From: Sacculina carcini
Taxonomy: Eukaryota; Arthropoda; Thecostraca; Sacculinidae
Length of the DNA stretch: 64,000 nucleotides
Assembly: GCA_916048095.2 (NCBI GenBank)
Contig: OU696591.1
Coordinates: forward strand, 2,814,001-2,878,000
Direction: 5' to 3'
Shown here piece after piece: positions 33,307 through 46,327 of the stretch (position 1 is the first letter of the stretch; each line of letters starts with the position of its first letter). Both the position numbers and the translations under genes were made by a program. The notes beneath the pieces were generated by a model. It was given only the letters and a program-made list of their open reading frames with translations, was not told the origin of the DNA and made no database searches.

Positions 33307-36204
33307 AATTCATCCAATTTATTTCGATTATTAGTGTGTAGAGTTTAGTGTTGAGTGAAGAAAGTTATTACCTGGCTGGGATTCGAACCGAGGTCCTCGG
33401 GGTTCGAGCAGAGTCTTACGCGGTCCGGCCATTGTAGATGTTCAAGAGAGATGGTTTATATGTGGTATATATAGTGCGCAAGCACGAGTGTACAATTAAT
33501 TTTCTTTATTTTCTTTATTTTCTTTATTTTCTTTATTTTCTTTATTTTCTTTATTTTCTTTATTTTCTTTATTTTCTTTATTTTCTTTATTTTCTTTATT
33601 TTCTTTATTTTCTTTATTTTCTTTATTTTCTTTATTTTCTTTATTTTCTTTATTTTCTTTATTTTCTTTATTTTCTTTATTTTCTTTATTTTCTTTATTT
33701 TCTTTATTTTCTTTATTTTCTTTATTTTCTTTATTTTCTTTATTTTCTCTATTTTCTTTATTTTCTTTATTTTCTTTATGTTCTTTATTTTCTTTATTTT
33801 CTTTATTTTCTTTATTTTCTTTATTTTCTTTATTTTCTTTATTTTCTTTATTTTCTTTATTTTCTTTAATTCATCCAATTTATTTCGATTATTTGTGTGT
33901 AGAGTTTAGTGTTGAGTGAAGAAAGTTATTACCTGGCTGGGATTCGAACCGAGGTCCTCGGGGTTCGAGCAGAGTCTTACGCGGTCCGGCCATTGTAGAT
34001 GTTCAAGAGAGATGGTTTATATGTGGTATATATAGTGCGCAAGCACGAGTGTACAATTAATTTTCTTTATTTTCTTTATTTTCTTTATTTTCTTTATTTT
34101 CTTTATTTTCTTTATTTTCTTTATTTTCTTTATTTTCTTTATTTTCTTTATTTTCTTTATTTTCTTTATTTTCTTTATTTTCTTTATTTTCTTTATTTTC
34201 TTTATTTTCTTTATTTTCTTTATTTTCTTTATTTTCTTTATTTTCTTTATTTTCTTTATTTTCTTTATTTTCTTTATTTTCTTCATTTTCTTCATTTTCT
34301 TCATTTTCTTCATTTTCTTCATTTTCTTCATTTTCTTCATTTTCTTCATTTTCTTCATTTTCTTCATTTTCTTCATTTTCTTCATTTTCTTCATTTTCTT
34401 CATTTTCTTTATTTTCTTTATTTTCTTTATTTTCTTTATTTTCTTTATTTTCTTTATTTTCTTTATTTTCTTTATTTTCTTCATTTTCTTCATTTTCTTC
34501 ATTTTCTTCATTTTCTTCATTTTCTTCATTTTCTTTATTTTCTTTATTTTCTTTATTTTCTTTATTTTCTTTATTTTCTTTATTTTCTTTATTTTCTTTA
34601 TTTTCTTTATTTTCTTTATTTTCTTTATTTTCTTTATTTTCTTTATTTTCTTTATTTTCTTTATTTTCTTTATTTTCTTTATTTTCTTTATTTTCTTTAT
34701 TTTCTTTATTTTCTTTATTTTCTTTATTTTCTTTATTTTCTTTATTTTCTTTATTTTCTTTATTTTCTTTATTTTCTTTATTTTCTTTATTTTCTTTATT
34801 TTCTTTATTTTCTTTATTTTCTTTATTTTCTTTATTTTCTTTATTTTCTTTATTTTCTTTATTTTCTTTATTTTCTTTATTTTCTTTATTTTCTTTATTT
34901 TCTTTATTTTCTTTATTTTCTTTATTTTCTTTATTTTCTTTATTATATTTATTTTCTTTATTTTCTTTATTTTCTTTATTTTCTTTATTTTCTTTATTTT
35001 CTTTATTTTCTTTAATTCATCCAATTTATTTCGATTATTTGTGTGTAGAGTTTAGTGTTGAGTGAAGAAAGTTATTACCTGGCTGGGATTCGAACCGAGG
35101 TCCTCGGGGTTCGAGCAGAGTCTTACGCGGTCCGGCCATTGTAGATGTTCAAGAGAGATGGTTTATATGTGGTATATATAGTGCGCAAGCACGAGTGTTA
35201 TTTTCTTTATTTTCTTTATTTTCTTTATTTTCTTTATTTTCTTTATTTTCTTTATTTTCTTTATTTTCTTTATTTTCTTTATTTTCTTTATTTTCTTTAT
35301 TTTCTTTATTTTCTTTATTTTCTTTATTTTCTTTATTTTCTTTATTTTCTTTATTTTCTTTATTTTCTTTATTTTCTTTATTTTCTTTATTTTCTTTATT
35401 TTCTTTATTTTCTTTATTTTCTTTATTTTCTTTATTTTCTTTATTTTCTTTATTTTCTTTATTTTCTTTATTTTCTTCATTTTCTTTATTTTCTTTATTT
35501 TCTTTATTTTCTTTATTTTCTTTATTTTCTTTATTTTCTTTATTTTCTTTATTTTCTTTATTTTCTTTATTTTCTTTATTTTCATTATTTTCTTTATTTT
35601 CTTTATTTTCTTTATTTTCTTTATTTTCTTTATTTTCTTTATTTTATTTATTTTCTTTATTTTCTTTATTTTCTTTATTTTCTTTATTTTCTTTATTTTC
35701 TTTATTTTCTTTATTTTCTTTAATTCATCCAATTTATTTCGATTATTTGTGTGTAGAGTTTAGTGTTGAGTGAAGAAAGTTATTACCTGGCTGGGATTCG
35801 AACCGAGGTCCTCGGGGTTCGAGCAGAGTCTTACGCGGTCCGGCCATTGTAGATGTTCAAGAGAGATGGTTTATATGTGGTATATATAGTGCGCAAGCAC
35901 GAGTGTTATTTTCTTTATTTTCTTTATTTTCTTTATTTTCTTTATTTTCTTTATTTTCTTTATTTTCTTTATTTTCTTTATTTTCTTTATTTTCTTTATT
36001 TTCTTTATTTTCTTTATTTTCTTTATTTTCTTTATTTTCTTTATTTTCTTTATTTTCTTTATTTTCTTTATTTTCTTTATTTTCTTTATTTTCTTTATTT
36101 TCTTTATTTTCTTTATTTTCTTTATTTTCTTTATTTTCTTTATTTTCTTTATTTTCTTTATTTTCTTTATTTTCTTTATTTTCTTTATTTTCTTTATTTT
36201 CTTT
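33307..36204 (-). repeat. Higher-order repeat B, copy 2 (2898 bp)
   Basis: The order restarts with an f-type monomer (33307; CTCTATTTT, TTTATGTTC). A CTTCATTTT-block monomer follows (33868; blocks of 14 and 6), then one with a single CTTCATTTT, TTTTCATTA and TTTATTTATT (35014), then a plain one (35722). The f monomers are 3513 bp apart in the two copies and the block monomers 3531 bp. Copy 2 has one CTTCATTTT-block monomer instead of two. Confidence 0.84.
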
Positions 36205-38194
36205 AATTCATCCAATTTAATTTCGATTATTTGTGTGTAGAGTTTAGTGTTGAGTGAAGAAAGTTATTACCTGGCTGGGATTCGAACCGAGGTCCTCGGG
36301 GTTCGAGCAGAGTCTTACGCGGTCCGGCCATTGTAGATGTTCAAGAGAGATGGTTTATATGTGGTATATATAGTGCGCAAGCACGAGTGTTATTTCTTTA
36401 TTTTCTTTATTTTCTTTATTTTCTTTATTTTCTTTATTTTCTTTATTTCTTTATTTTCTTTATTTTCTTTATTTTCTTTATTTTCTTTATTTCTTTATTT
36501 TCTTTATTTTCTTTATTTTCTTTATTTTTCTTTATTTTCTTATTTTCTTTATTTTCTTTATTTTCTTTATTTTCTTTATTTTATTTATTTTTCTTTATTT
36601 TCTTTATTTTCTTTATTTTCTTTATTTTCTTTATTTTCTTTATTTTCTTTATTTTCTTTAATTCATCCAATTTATTTCGATTATTTGTGTGTAGAGTTTA
36701 GTGTTGAGTGAAGAAAGTTATTACCTGGCTGGGATTCGAACCGAGGTCCTCGGGGGTTCGAGCAGAGTCTTACGCGGTCCGGCCATTGTAGATGTTCAAG
36801 AGAGATGGTTTATATGTGGTATATATAGTGCGCAAGCACGAGTGTTATTTTCTTTATTTTCTTTATTTTCTTTATTTTCTTTATTTTCTTTATTTTCTTT
36901 ATTTTCTTTATTTTCTTTATTTTCTTTATTTTCTTTATTTTCTTTATTTTCTTTATTTTCTTTATTTTCTTTATTTTCTTTATTTTCTTTATTTTCTTTA
37001 TTTTCTTTATTTTCTTTATTTTCTTTATTTTCTTTATTTTCTTTATTTTCTTTATTTTCTTTATTTTCTTTATTTTCTTTATTTTCTTTATTTTCTTTAT
37101 TTTCTTTATTTTCTTTATTTTCTTTATTTTCTTTATTTTCTTTATTTTCTTTATTTTCTTTATTTTCTTTATTTTCTTTATTTTCTTTATTTTCTTTATT
37201 TTCTTTATTTTCTTTATTTTCTTTATTTTCTTTATTTTCTTTATTTTCTTTATTTTTCTTTATTTTCTTTATTTTCTTTATTTTCTTTATTTTCTTTATT
37301 TTCTTTATTTTCTTTATTTTCTTTATTTTCTTTATTTTCTTTATTTTCTTTATTTTCTTTATTTTCTTTAATTCATCCAATTTATTTCGATTATTTGTGT
37401 GTAGAGTTTAGTGTTGAGTGAAGAAAGTTATTACCTGGCTGGGATTCGAACCGAGGTCCTCGGGGTTCGAGCAGAGTCTTACGCGGTCCGGCCATTGTAG
37501 ATGTTCAAGAGAGATGGTTTATATGTGGTATATATAGTGCGCAAGCACGAGTGTACAATTAATTTTCTTTATTTTCTTTATTTTCTTTATTTTCTTTATT
37601 TTCTTTATTTTCTTTATTTTCTTTATTTTCTTTATTTTCTTTATTTTCTTTATTTTCTTTAATTCATCCAATTTATTTCGATTATTTGTGTGTAGAGTTT
37701 AGTGTTGAGTGAAGAAAGTTATTACCTGGCTGGGATTCGAACCGAGGTCCTCGGGGTTCGAGCAGAGTCTTACGCGGTCCGGCCATTGTAGATGTTCAAG
37801 AGAGATGGTTTATATGTGGTATATATAGTGCGCAAGCACGAGTGTACAATTAATTTTCTTTATTTTCTTTATTTTCTTTATTTTCTTTATTTTCTTTATT
37901 TTCTTTATTTTCTTTATTTTCTTTATTTTCTTTATTTTCTTTATTTTCTTTATTTTCTTTATTTTCTTTATTTTCTTTATTTTCTTTATTTTCTTTATTT
38001 TCTTTATTTTCTTTATTTTCTATATTTTCTTTATTTTCTTTATTTTCTTTATTTTCTTTATTTTCTTTATTTTCTTTATTTTCTTTATTTTCTTTATTTT
38101 CTTTATTTTCTTTATTTGCTTTATTTTCTTTATTTTCTTTATTTTCTTTATTTTCTTTATTTTCTTTATTTTCTTTATTTTCTTTATTTTCTTT
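36205..38194 (-). repeat. Satellite monomers with phase-shifting 9-mer indels
   Basis: Four cassettes (starting near 36205, 36660, 37370 and 37661). The first array (36390-36659) mixes 8-bp (TTTCTTTA), 9-bp and 10-bp (TTTTTCTTTA) units, and the second has one 10-bp unit near 37255. The cassettes also have single-base insertions: TTTAATTTCG near 36220 and an extra G in CTCGGGGG near 36752. The local concentration of 1-bp length changes could be real or sequencing error. Confidence 0.85.
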
Positions 38195-40840
38195 AATTCA
38201 TCCAATTTATTTCGAATATTTGTGTGTAGAGTTTAGTGTTGAGTGAAGAAAGTTATTACCTGGCTGGGATTCGAACCGAGGTCCTCGGGATTCGAGCAGA
38301 GTCTTACGCGGTCCGGCCATTGTAGATGTTCAAGAGAGATGGTTTATATGTGGTATATATAGTGCGCAAGCACGAGTGTACAATTAATTTTCTTTATTTT
38401 CTTTATTTTCTTTATTTTCTTTATTTTCTTTATTTTCTTTATTTTCTTTATTTTCTTTATTTTCTTTATTTTCTTTATTTTCTTTATTTTCTTTATTTTC
38501 TTTATTTTCTTTATTTTCTTTATTTTCTTTATTTTCTTTATTTTCTTTATTTTCTTTATTTTCTTTATTTTCTTTATTTTCTTTATTTTCTTTATTTTCT
38601 TTATTTTCTTTATTTTCTTTATTTTCTTTATTTTCTTTATTTTCTTTATTTTCTTGATTTTCTTGATTTTCTTGATTTTCTTGATTTTCTTGATTTTCTT
38701 GATTTTCTTGATTTTCTTGATTTTCTTGATTTTCTTGATTTTCTTGATTTTCTTGATTTTCTTGATTTTCTTTATTTTCTTTATTTTCTTTATTTTCTTT
38801 ATTTTCTTTATTTTCTTTATTTTCTTTATTTTCTTTATTTTCTTTATTTTCTTTATTTTCTTTAATTCATCCAATTTATTTCGATTATTTGTGTGTAGAG
38901 TTTAGTGTTGAGTGAAGAAAGTTATTACCTGGCTGGGATTCGAACCGAGGTCCTCGGGGTTCGAGCAGAGTCTTACGCGGTCCGGCCATTGTAGATGTTC
39001 AAGAGAGATGGTTTATATGTGGTATATATAGTGCGCAAGCACGAGTGTTATTTTCTTTATTTTCTTTATTTTCTTTATTTTCTTTATTTTCTTTATTTTC
39101 TTTATTTTCTTTATTTTCTTTATTTTCTTTATTTTCTTTATTTTCTTTATTTTCTTTATTTTCTTTATTTTCTTTATTTTCTTCATTTTCTTTATTTTCT
39201 TTATTTTCTTTATTTTCTTTATTTTCTTTATTTTCTTTATTTTCTTTATTTTCTTTATTTTCTTTATTTTCTTTATTTTCTTTATTTTCTTTATTTTCTT
39301 TATTTTCTTTATTTTCTTTATTTTCTTTATTTTCTTTATTTTCTTTATTTTCTTTATTTTCTTTATTTTCTTTATTTTCTTTATTTTCTATATTTTCTTT
39401 ATTTTCTTTATTTTCTTTATTTTCTTTAATTAATCCAATTTATTTCGATTATTTGTGTGTAGAGTTTAGTGTTGAGTGAAGAAAGTTATTACCTGGCTGG
39501 GATTCGAACCGAGGTCCTCGGGGTTCGAGCAGAGTCTTACGCGGTCCGGCCATTGTAGATGTTCAAGAGAGATGGTTTATATGTGGTATATATAGTGCGC
39601 AAGCACGAGTGTACAATTAATTTTCTTTATTTTCTTTATTTTCTTTATTTTCTTTATTTTCTTTATTTTCTTTATTTTCTTTATTTTCTTTATTTTCTTT
39701 ATTTTCTTTATTTTCTTTATTTTCTTTATTTTCTTTATTTTCTTTATTTTCTTTATTTTCTTTATTTTCTTTATTTTCTTTATTTTCTTTATTTTCTTTA
39801 TTTTCTTTATTTTCTTTATTTTCTTTATTTTCTTTATTTTCTTTAATTCATCCAATTTATTTCGATTATTTGTGTGTAGAGTTTAGTGTTGAGTGAAGAA
39901 AGTTATTACCTGGCTGGGATTCGAACCGAGGTCCTCGGGATTCGAGCAGAGTCTTACGCGGTCCGGCCATTGTAGATGTTCAAGAGAGATGGTTTATATG
40001 TGGTATATATAGTGCGCAAGCACGAGTGTACAATTAATTTTCTTTATTTTCTTTATTTTCTTTATTTTCTTCATTTTCTTTATTTTCTTTATTTTCTTTA
40101 ATTCATCCAATTTATTTCGATTATTTGTGTGTAGAGTTTAGTGTTGAGTGAAGAAAGTTATTACCTGGCTGGGATTCGAACCGAGGTCCTCGGGGTTCGA
40201 GCAGAGTCTTACGCGGTCCGGCCATTGTAGATGTTCAAGAGAGATGGTTTATATGTGGTATATATAGTGCGCAAGCACGAGTGTACAATTAATTTTCTTT
40301 ATTTTCTTTATTTTCTTTATTTTCTTTATTTTCTTTATTTTCTTTATTTTCTTTATTTTCTTTATTTTCTTTATTTTCTTTATTTTCTTTATTTTCTTTA
40401 TTTTCTTTATTTTCTTTATTTTCTTTATTTTCTTTATTTTCTTTATTTTCTTTATTTTCTTTATTTTCTTTATTTTCTTTATTTTCTTTATTTTCTTTAT
40501 TTTCTTTATTTTCTTTATTTTCTTTATTTTCTTTATTTTCTTTATTTTCTTTATTTTCTTTATTTTCTTTATTTTCTTTATTTTCTTTATTTTCTTTATT
40601 TTCTTTATTTTCTTTATTTTCTTTATTTTCTTTATTTTCTTTATTTTCTTTATTTTCTTTATTTTCTTTATTTTCTTTATTTTCTTTATTTTCTTGATTT
40701 TCTTGATTTTCTTGATTTTCTTGATTTTCTTGATTTTCTTGATTTTCTTGATTTTCTTTATTTTCTTTATTTTCTTTATTTTCTTTATTTTCTTTATTTT
40801 CTTTATTTTCTTTATTTTCTTTATTTTCTTTATTTTCTTT
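38195..40840 (-). repeat. Satellite monomers with CTTGATTTT blocks
   Basis: Five monomers (cassettes near 38195, 38864, 39428, 39845 and 40100). The first array has thirteen consecutive CTTGATTTT (about 38652-38768) and the last has seven (about 40692-40755). Cassettes near 38288 and 39938 carry the GGGATTCGAG variant. One array is very short (about 40036-40100). The cassette at 39428 begins AATTAATCC instead of AATTCATCC. Confidence 0.88.
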
Positions 40841-42985
40841 AATTCATCCAATTTATTTCGATTATTTGTGTGTAGAGTTTAGTGTTGAGTGAAGAAAGTT
40901 ATTACCTGGCTGGGATTCGAACCGAGGTCCTCGGGGTTCGAGCAGAGTCTTACGCGGTCCGGCCATTGTAGATGTTCAAGAGAGATGGTTTATATGTGGT
41001 ATATATAGTGCGCAAGCACGAGTGTTATTTTCTTTATTTTCTTTATTTTCTTTATTTTCTTTATTTTCTTTATTTTCTTTATTTTCTTTATTTTCTTTAT
41101 TTTCTTTATTTTCTTTATTTTCTTTATTTTCTTTATTTTCTTTATTTTCTTTATTTTCTTTATTTTCTTTATTTTCTTTATTTTCTTTAATTCATCCAAT
41201 TTATTTCGATTATTTGTGTGTAGAGTTTAGTGTTGAGTGAGGAAAGTTATTACCTGGCTGGGATTCGAACCGAGGTCCTCGGGGTTCGAGCAGAGTCTTA
41301 CGCGGTCCGGCCATTGTAGATGTTCAAGAGAGATGGTTTATATGTGGTATATATAGTGCGCAAGCACGAGTGTACAATTAATTTTCTTTATTTTCTTTAT
41401 TTTCTTTATTTTCTTTATTTTCTTTATTTTCTTTATTTTCTTTATTTTCTTTATTTTCTTTATTTTCTTTATTTTCTTTATTTTCTTTATTTTCTTTATT
41501 TTCTTTATTTTCTTTATTTTCTTTATTTTCTTTATTTTCTTTATTTTCTTTAATTCATCCAATTTATTTCGATTATTTGTGTGTAGAGTTTAGTGTTGAG
41601 TGAAGAAAGTTATTACCTGGCTGGGATTCGAACCGAGGTCCTCGGGGTTCGAGCAGAGTCTTACGCGGTCCGGCCATTGTAGATGTTCAAGAGAGATGGT
41701 TTATATGTGGTATATATAGTGCGCAAGCACGAGTGTTATTTTCTTTATTTTCTTTATTTTCTTTATTTTCTTTATTTTCTTTATTTTCTTTATTTTCTTT
41801 ATTTTCTTTATTTTCTTTATTTTCTTTATTTTCTTTATTTTCTTTATTTTCTTTATTTTCTTTATTTTCTTTATTTTCTTTATTTTCTTTATTTTCTTTA
41901 TTTTCTTTATTTTCTTTATTTTCTTTATTTTCTTTATTTTCTTTATTTTCTTTATTTTCTTTATTTTCTTTATTTTCTTTATTTTCTTTATTTTCTTTAT
42001 TTTCTTTATTTTCTTTATTTTCTTTATTTTCTTGATTTTCTTGATTTTCTTGATTTTCTTGATTTTCTTGATTTTCTTGATTTTCTTGATTTTCTTGATT
42101 TTCTTGATTTTCTTGATTTTCTTGATTTTCTTGATTTTCTTGATTTTCTTGATTTTCTTTATTTTCTTTATTTTCTTTATTTTCTTTATTTTCTTGATTT
42201 TCTTGATTTTCTTGATTTTCTTGATTTTCTTGATTTTCTTGATTTTCTTGATTTTCTTGATTTTCTTGATTTTCTTGATTTTCTTTATTTTCTTTATTTT
42301 CTTTATTTTCTTTATTTTCTTTATTTTCTTTATTTTCTTTATTTTCTTTATTTTCTTTATTTTCTTTATTTTCTGTATTTTCTTTATTTTCTTTATTTTC
42401 TTTATTTTCTTTAATTCATCCAATTTATTTCGATTATTTGTGTGTAGAGTTTAGTGTTGAGTGAAGAAAGTTATTACCTGGCTGGGATTCGAACCGAGGT
42501 CCTCGGGGTTCGAGCAGAGTCTTACGCGGTCCGGCCATTGTAGATGTTCAAGAGAGATGGTTTATATGTGGTATATATAGTGCGCAAGCACGAGTGTTAT
42601 TTTCTTTATTTTCTTTATTTTCTTTATTTTCTTTATTTTCTTTATTTTCTTTATTTTCTTTATTTTCTTTATTTTCTTTATTTTCTTTATTTTCTTTATT
42701 TTCTTTATTTTCTTTATTTTCTTTATTTTCTTTATTTTCTTTATTTTCTTTATTTTCTTTATTTTCTTTATTTTCTTTATTTTCTTTATTTTCTTTATTT
42801 TCTTTATTTTCTTTATTTTCTTTATTTTCTTTATTTTCTTGATTTTCTTGATTTTCTTGATTTTCTTGATTTTCTTGATTTTCTTGATTTTCTTGATTTT
42901 CTTTATTTTCTTTATTTTCTTTATTTTCTTTATTTTCTTTATTTTCTTTATTTTCTTTATTTTCTTTATTTTCTTTATTTTCTTT
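40841..42985 (-). repeat. Higher-order repeat C, copy 1 (2145 bp)
   Basis: Four monomers: short (40841), short with GTGAGGAAAG in the cassette (41189), long with CTTGATTTT blocks of fourteen and ten and a CTGTATTTT (41552), and one with seven CTTGATTTT (42413). The first three monomers recur in the same order 2136-2145 bp downstream. Confidence 0.87.
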
Positions 42986-44941
42986 AATTCATCCAATTTA
43001 TTTCGATTATTTGTGTGTAGAGTTTAGTGTTGAGTGAAGAAAGTTATTACCTGGCTGGGATTCGAACCGAGGTCCTCGGGGTTCGAGCAGAGTCTTACGC
43101 GGTCCGGCCATTGTAGATGTTCAAGAGAGATGGTTTATATGTGGTATATATAGTGCGCAAGCACGAGTGTTATTTTCTTTATTTTCTTTATTTTCTTTAT
43201 TTTCTTTATTTTCTTTATTTTCTTTATTTTCTTTATTTTCTTTATTTTCTTTATTTTCTTTATTTTCTTTATTTTCTTTATTTTCTTTATTTTCTTTATT
43301 TTCTTTATTTTCTTTATTTTCTTTAATTCATCCAATTTATTTCGATTATTTGTGTGTAGAGTTTAGTGTTGAGTGAGGAAAGTTATTACCTGGCTGGGAT
43401 TCGAACCGAGGTCCTCGGGGTTCGAGCAGAGTCTTACGCGGTCCGGCCATTGTAGATGTTCAAGAGAGATGGTTTATATGTGGTATATATAGTGCGCAAG
43501 CACGAGTGTACAATTAATTTTCTTTATTTTCTTTATTTTCTTTATTTTCTTTATTTTCTTTATTTTCTTTATTTTCTTTATTTTCTTTATTTTCTTTATT
43601 TTCTTTATTTTCTTTATTTTCTTTATTTTCTTTATTTTCTTTATTTTCTTTATTTTCTTTATTTTCTTTATTTTCTTTATTTTCTTTAATTCATCCAATT
43701 TATTTCGATTATTTGTGTGTAGAGTTTAGTGTTGAGTGAAGAAAGTTATTACCTGGCTGGGATTCGAACCGAGGTCCTCGGGGTTCGAGCAGAGTCTTAC
43801 GCGGTCCGGCCATTGTAGATGTTCAAGAGAGATGGTTTATATGTGGTATATATAGTGCGCAAGCACGAGTGTTATTTTCTTTATTTTCTTTATTTTCTTT
43901 ATTTTCTTTATTTTCTTTATTTTCTTTATTTTCTTTATTTTCTTTATTTTCTTTATTTTCTTTATTTTCTTTATTTTCTTTATTTTCTTTATTTTCTTTA
44001 TTTTCTTTATTTTCTTTATTTTCTTTATTTTCTTTATTTTCTTTATTTTCTTTATTTTCTTTATTTTCTTTATTTTCTTTATTTTCTTTATTTTCTTTAT
44101 TTTCTTTATTTTCTTTATTTTCTTTATTTTCTTTATTTTCTTTATTTTCTTTATTTTCTTTATTTTCTTGATTTTCTTGATTTTCTTGATTTTCTTGATT
44201 TTCTTGATTTTCTTGATTTTCTTGATTTTCTTGATTTTCTTGATTTTCTTGATTTTCTTGATTTTCTTGATTTTCTTGATTTTCTTGATTTTCTTTATTT
44301 TCTTTATTTTCTTTATTTTCTTTATTTTCTTTATTTTCTTTATTTTCTTTATTTTCTTTATTTTCTTTATTTTCTTTATTTTCTGTATTTTCTTTATTTT
44401 CTTTATTTTCTTTATTTTCTTTAATTCATCCAATTTATTTCGATTATTTGTGTGTAGAGTTTAGTGTTGAGTGAAGAAAGTTATTACCTGGCTGGGATTC
44501 GAACCGAGGTCCTCGGGGTTCGAGCAGAGTCTTACGCGGTCCGGCCATTGTAGATGTTCAAGAGAGATGGTTTATATGTGGTATATATAGTGCGCAAGCA
44601 CGAGTGTTATTTTCTTTATTTTCTTTATTTTCTTTATTTTCTTTATTTTCTTTATTTTCTTTATTTTCTTTATTTTCTTTATTTTCTTTATTTTCTTTAT
44701 TTTCTTTATTTTCTTTATTTTCTTTATTTTCTTTATTTTCTTTATTTTCTTTATTTTCTTTATTTTCTTTATTTTCTTTATTTTCTTTATTTTCTTTATT
44801 TTCTTTATTTTCTTTATTTTCTTTATTTTCTTTATTTTCTTTATTTTCTTTATTTTCTTTATTTTCTTTATTTTCTTTATTTTCTTTATTTTCTTTATTT
44901 TCTTTATTTTCTTTATTTTCTTTATTTTCTTTATTTTCTTT
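42986..44941 (-). repeat. Higher-order repeat C, copy 2 (1956 bp)
   Basis: The same series: short (42986), short with GTGAGGAAAG (43325), long with one block of fourteen CTTGATTTT and a CTGTATTTT (43688), then a plain monomer (44423). The second ten-unit block and the seven-unit block of copy 1 are absent. Confidence 0.87.
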
Positions 44942-46327
44942 AATTCATCCAATTTATTTCGATTATTTGTGTGTAGAGTTTAGTGTTGAGTGAAGAAAGT
45001 TATTACCTGGCTGGGATTCGAACCGAGGTCCTCGGGGTTCGAGCAGAGTCTTACGCGGTCCGGCCATTGTAGATGTTCAAGAGAGATGGTTTATATGTGG
45101 TATATATAGTGCGCAAGCACGAGTGTACAATTAATTTTCTTTATTTTCTTTATTTTCTTTATTTTCTTTATTTTCTTTATTTTCTTTATTTTCTTTATTT
45201 TCTTTATTTTCTTTATTTTCTTTATTTTCTTTATTTTCTTTATTTTCTTTATTTTCTTTATTTTCTTTATTTTCTTTATTTTCTTTATTTTCTTTATTTT
45301 CTTTATTTTCTTTATTTTCTTTATTTTCTTTAATTCATCCAATTTATTTCGATTATTTGTGTGTAGAGTTTAGTGTTGAGTGAAGAAAGTTATTACCTGG
45401 CTGGGATTCGAACCGAGGTCCTCGGGGTTCGAGCAGAGTCTTACGCGGTCCGGCCATTGTAGATGTTCAAGAGAGATGGTTTATATGTGGTATATATAGT
45501 GCGCAAGCACGAGTGTACAATTAATTTTCTTTATTTTCTTTATTTTCTTTATTTTCTTTATTTTCTTTATTTTCTTTATTTTCTTTATTTTCTTTATTTT
45601 CTTTATTTTCTTTATTTTCTTTATTTTCTTTATTTTCTTTATTTTCTTTATTTTCTTTATTTTCTTTATTTTCTTTATTTTCTTTATTTTCTTTATTTTC
45701 TTTATTTTCTTTATTTTCTTTATTTTCTTTATTTTCTTTGTTTTCTTTATTTTCTTTATTTTCTTTATTTTCTTTATTTTCTTTATTTTCTTTATTTTCT
45801 TTATTTTCTTTATTTTCTTTATTTTCTTTATTTTCTTTATTTTCTTTATTTTCTTTATTTTCTTTATTTTCTTTATTTTCTTTATTTTCTTTATTTTCTT
45901 TATTTTCTTTATTTTCTTTATTTTCTTTATTTTCTTTATTTTCTTTATTTTCTTTATTTTCTTTATTTTCTTTATTTTCTTTATTTTCTTTAATTCATCC
46001 AATTTATTTCGATTATTTGTGTGTAGAGTTTAGTGTTGAGTGAAGAAAGTTATTACCTGGCTGGGATTCGAACCGAGGTCCTCGGGGTTCGAGCAGAGTC
46101 TTACGCGGTCCGGCCATTGTAGATGTTCAAGAGAGATGGTTTATATGTGGTATATATAGTGCGCAAGCACGAGTGTACAATTAATTTTCTTTATTTTCTT
46201 TATTTTCTTTATTTTCTTTATTTTCTTTATTTTCTTTATTTTCTTTATTTTCTTAATTTTCTTTATTTTCTTTATTTTCTTTATTTTCTTTATTTTCTTT
46301 ATTTTCTTTATTTTCTTTATTTTCTTT
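44942..46327 (-). repeat. Higher-order repeat D, copy 1 (1386 bp)
   Basis: Three long-junction monomers (44942, 45332, 45992). The middle array carries one CTTTGTTTT near 45739. The third is short and has one CTTAATTTT near 46253. Confidence 0.85.
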
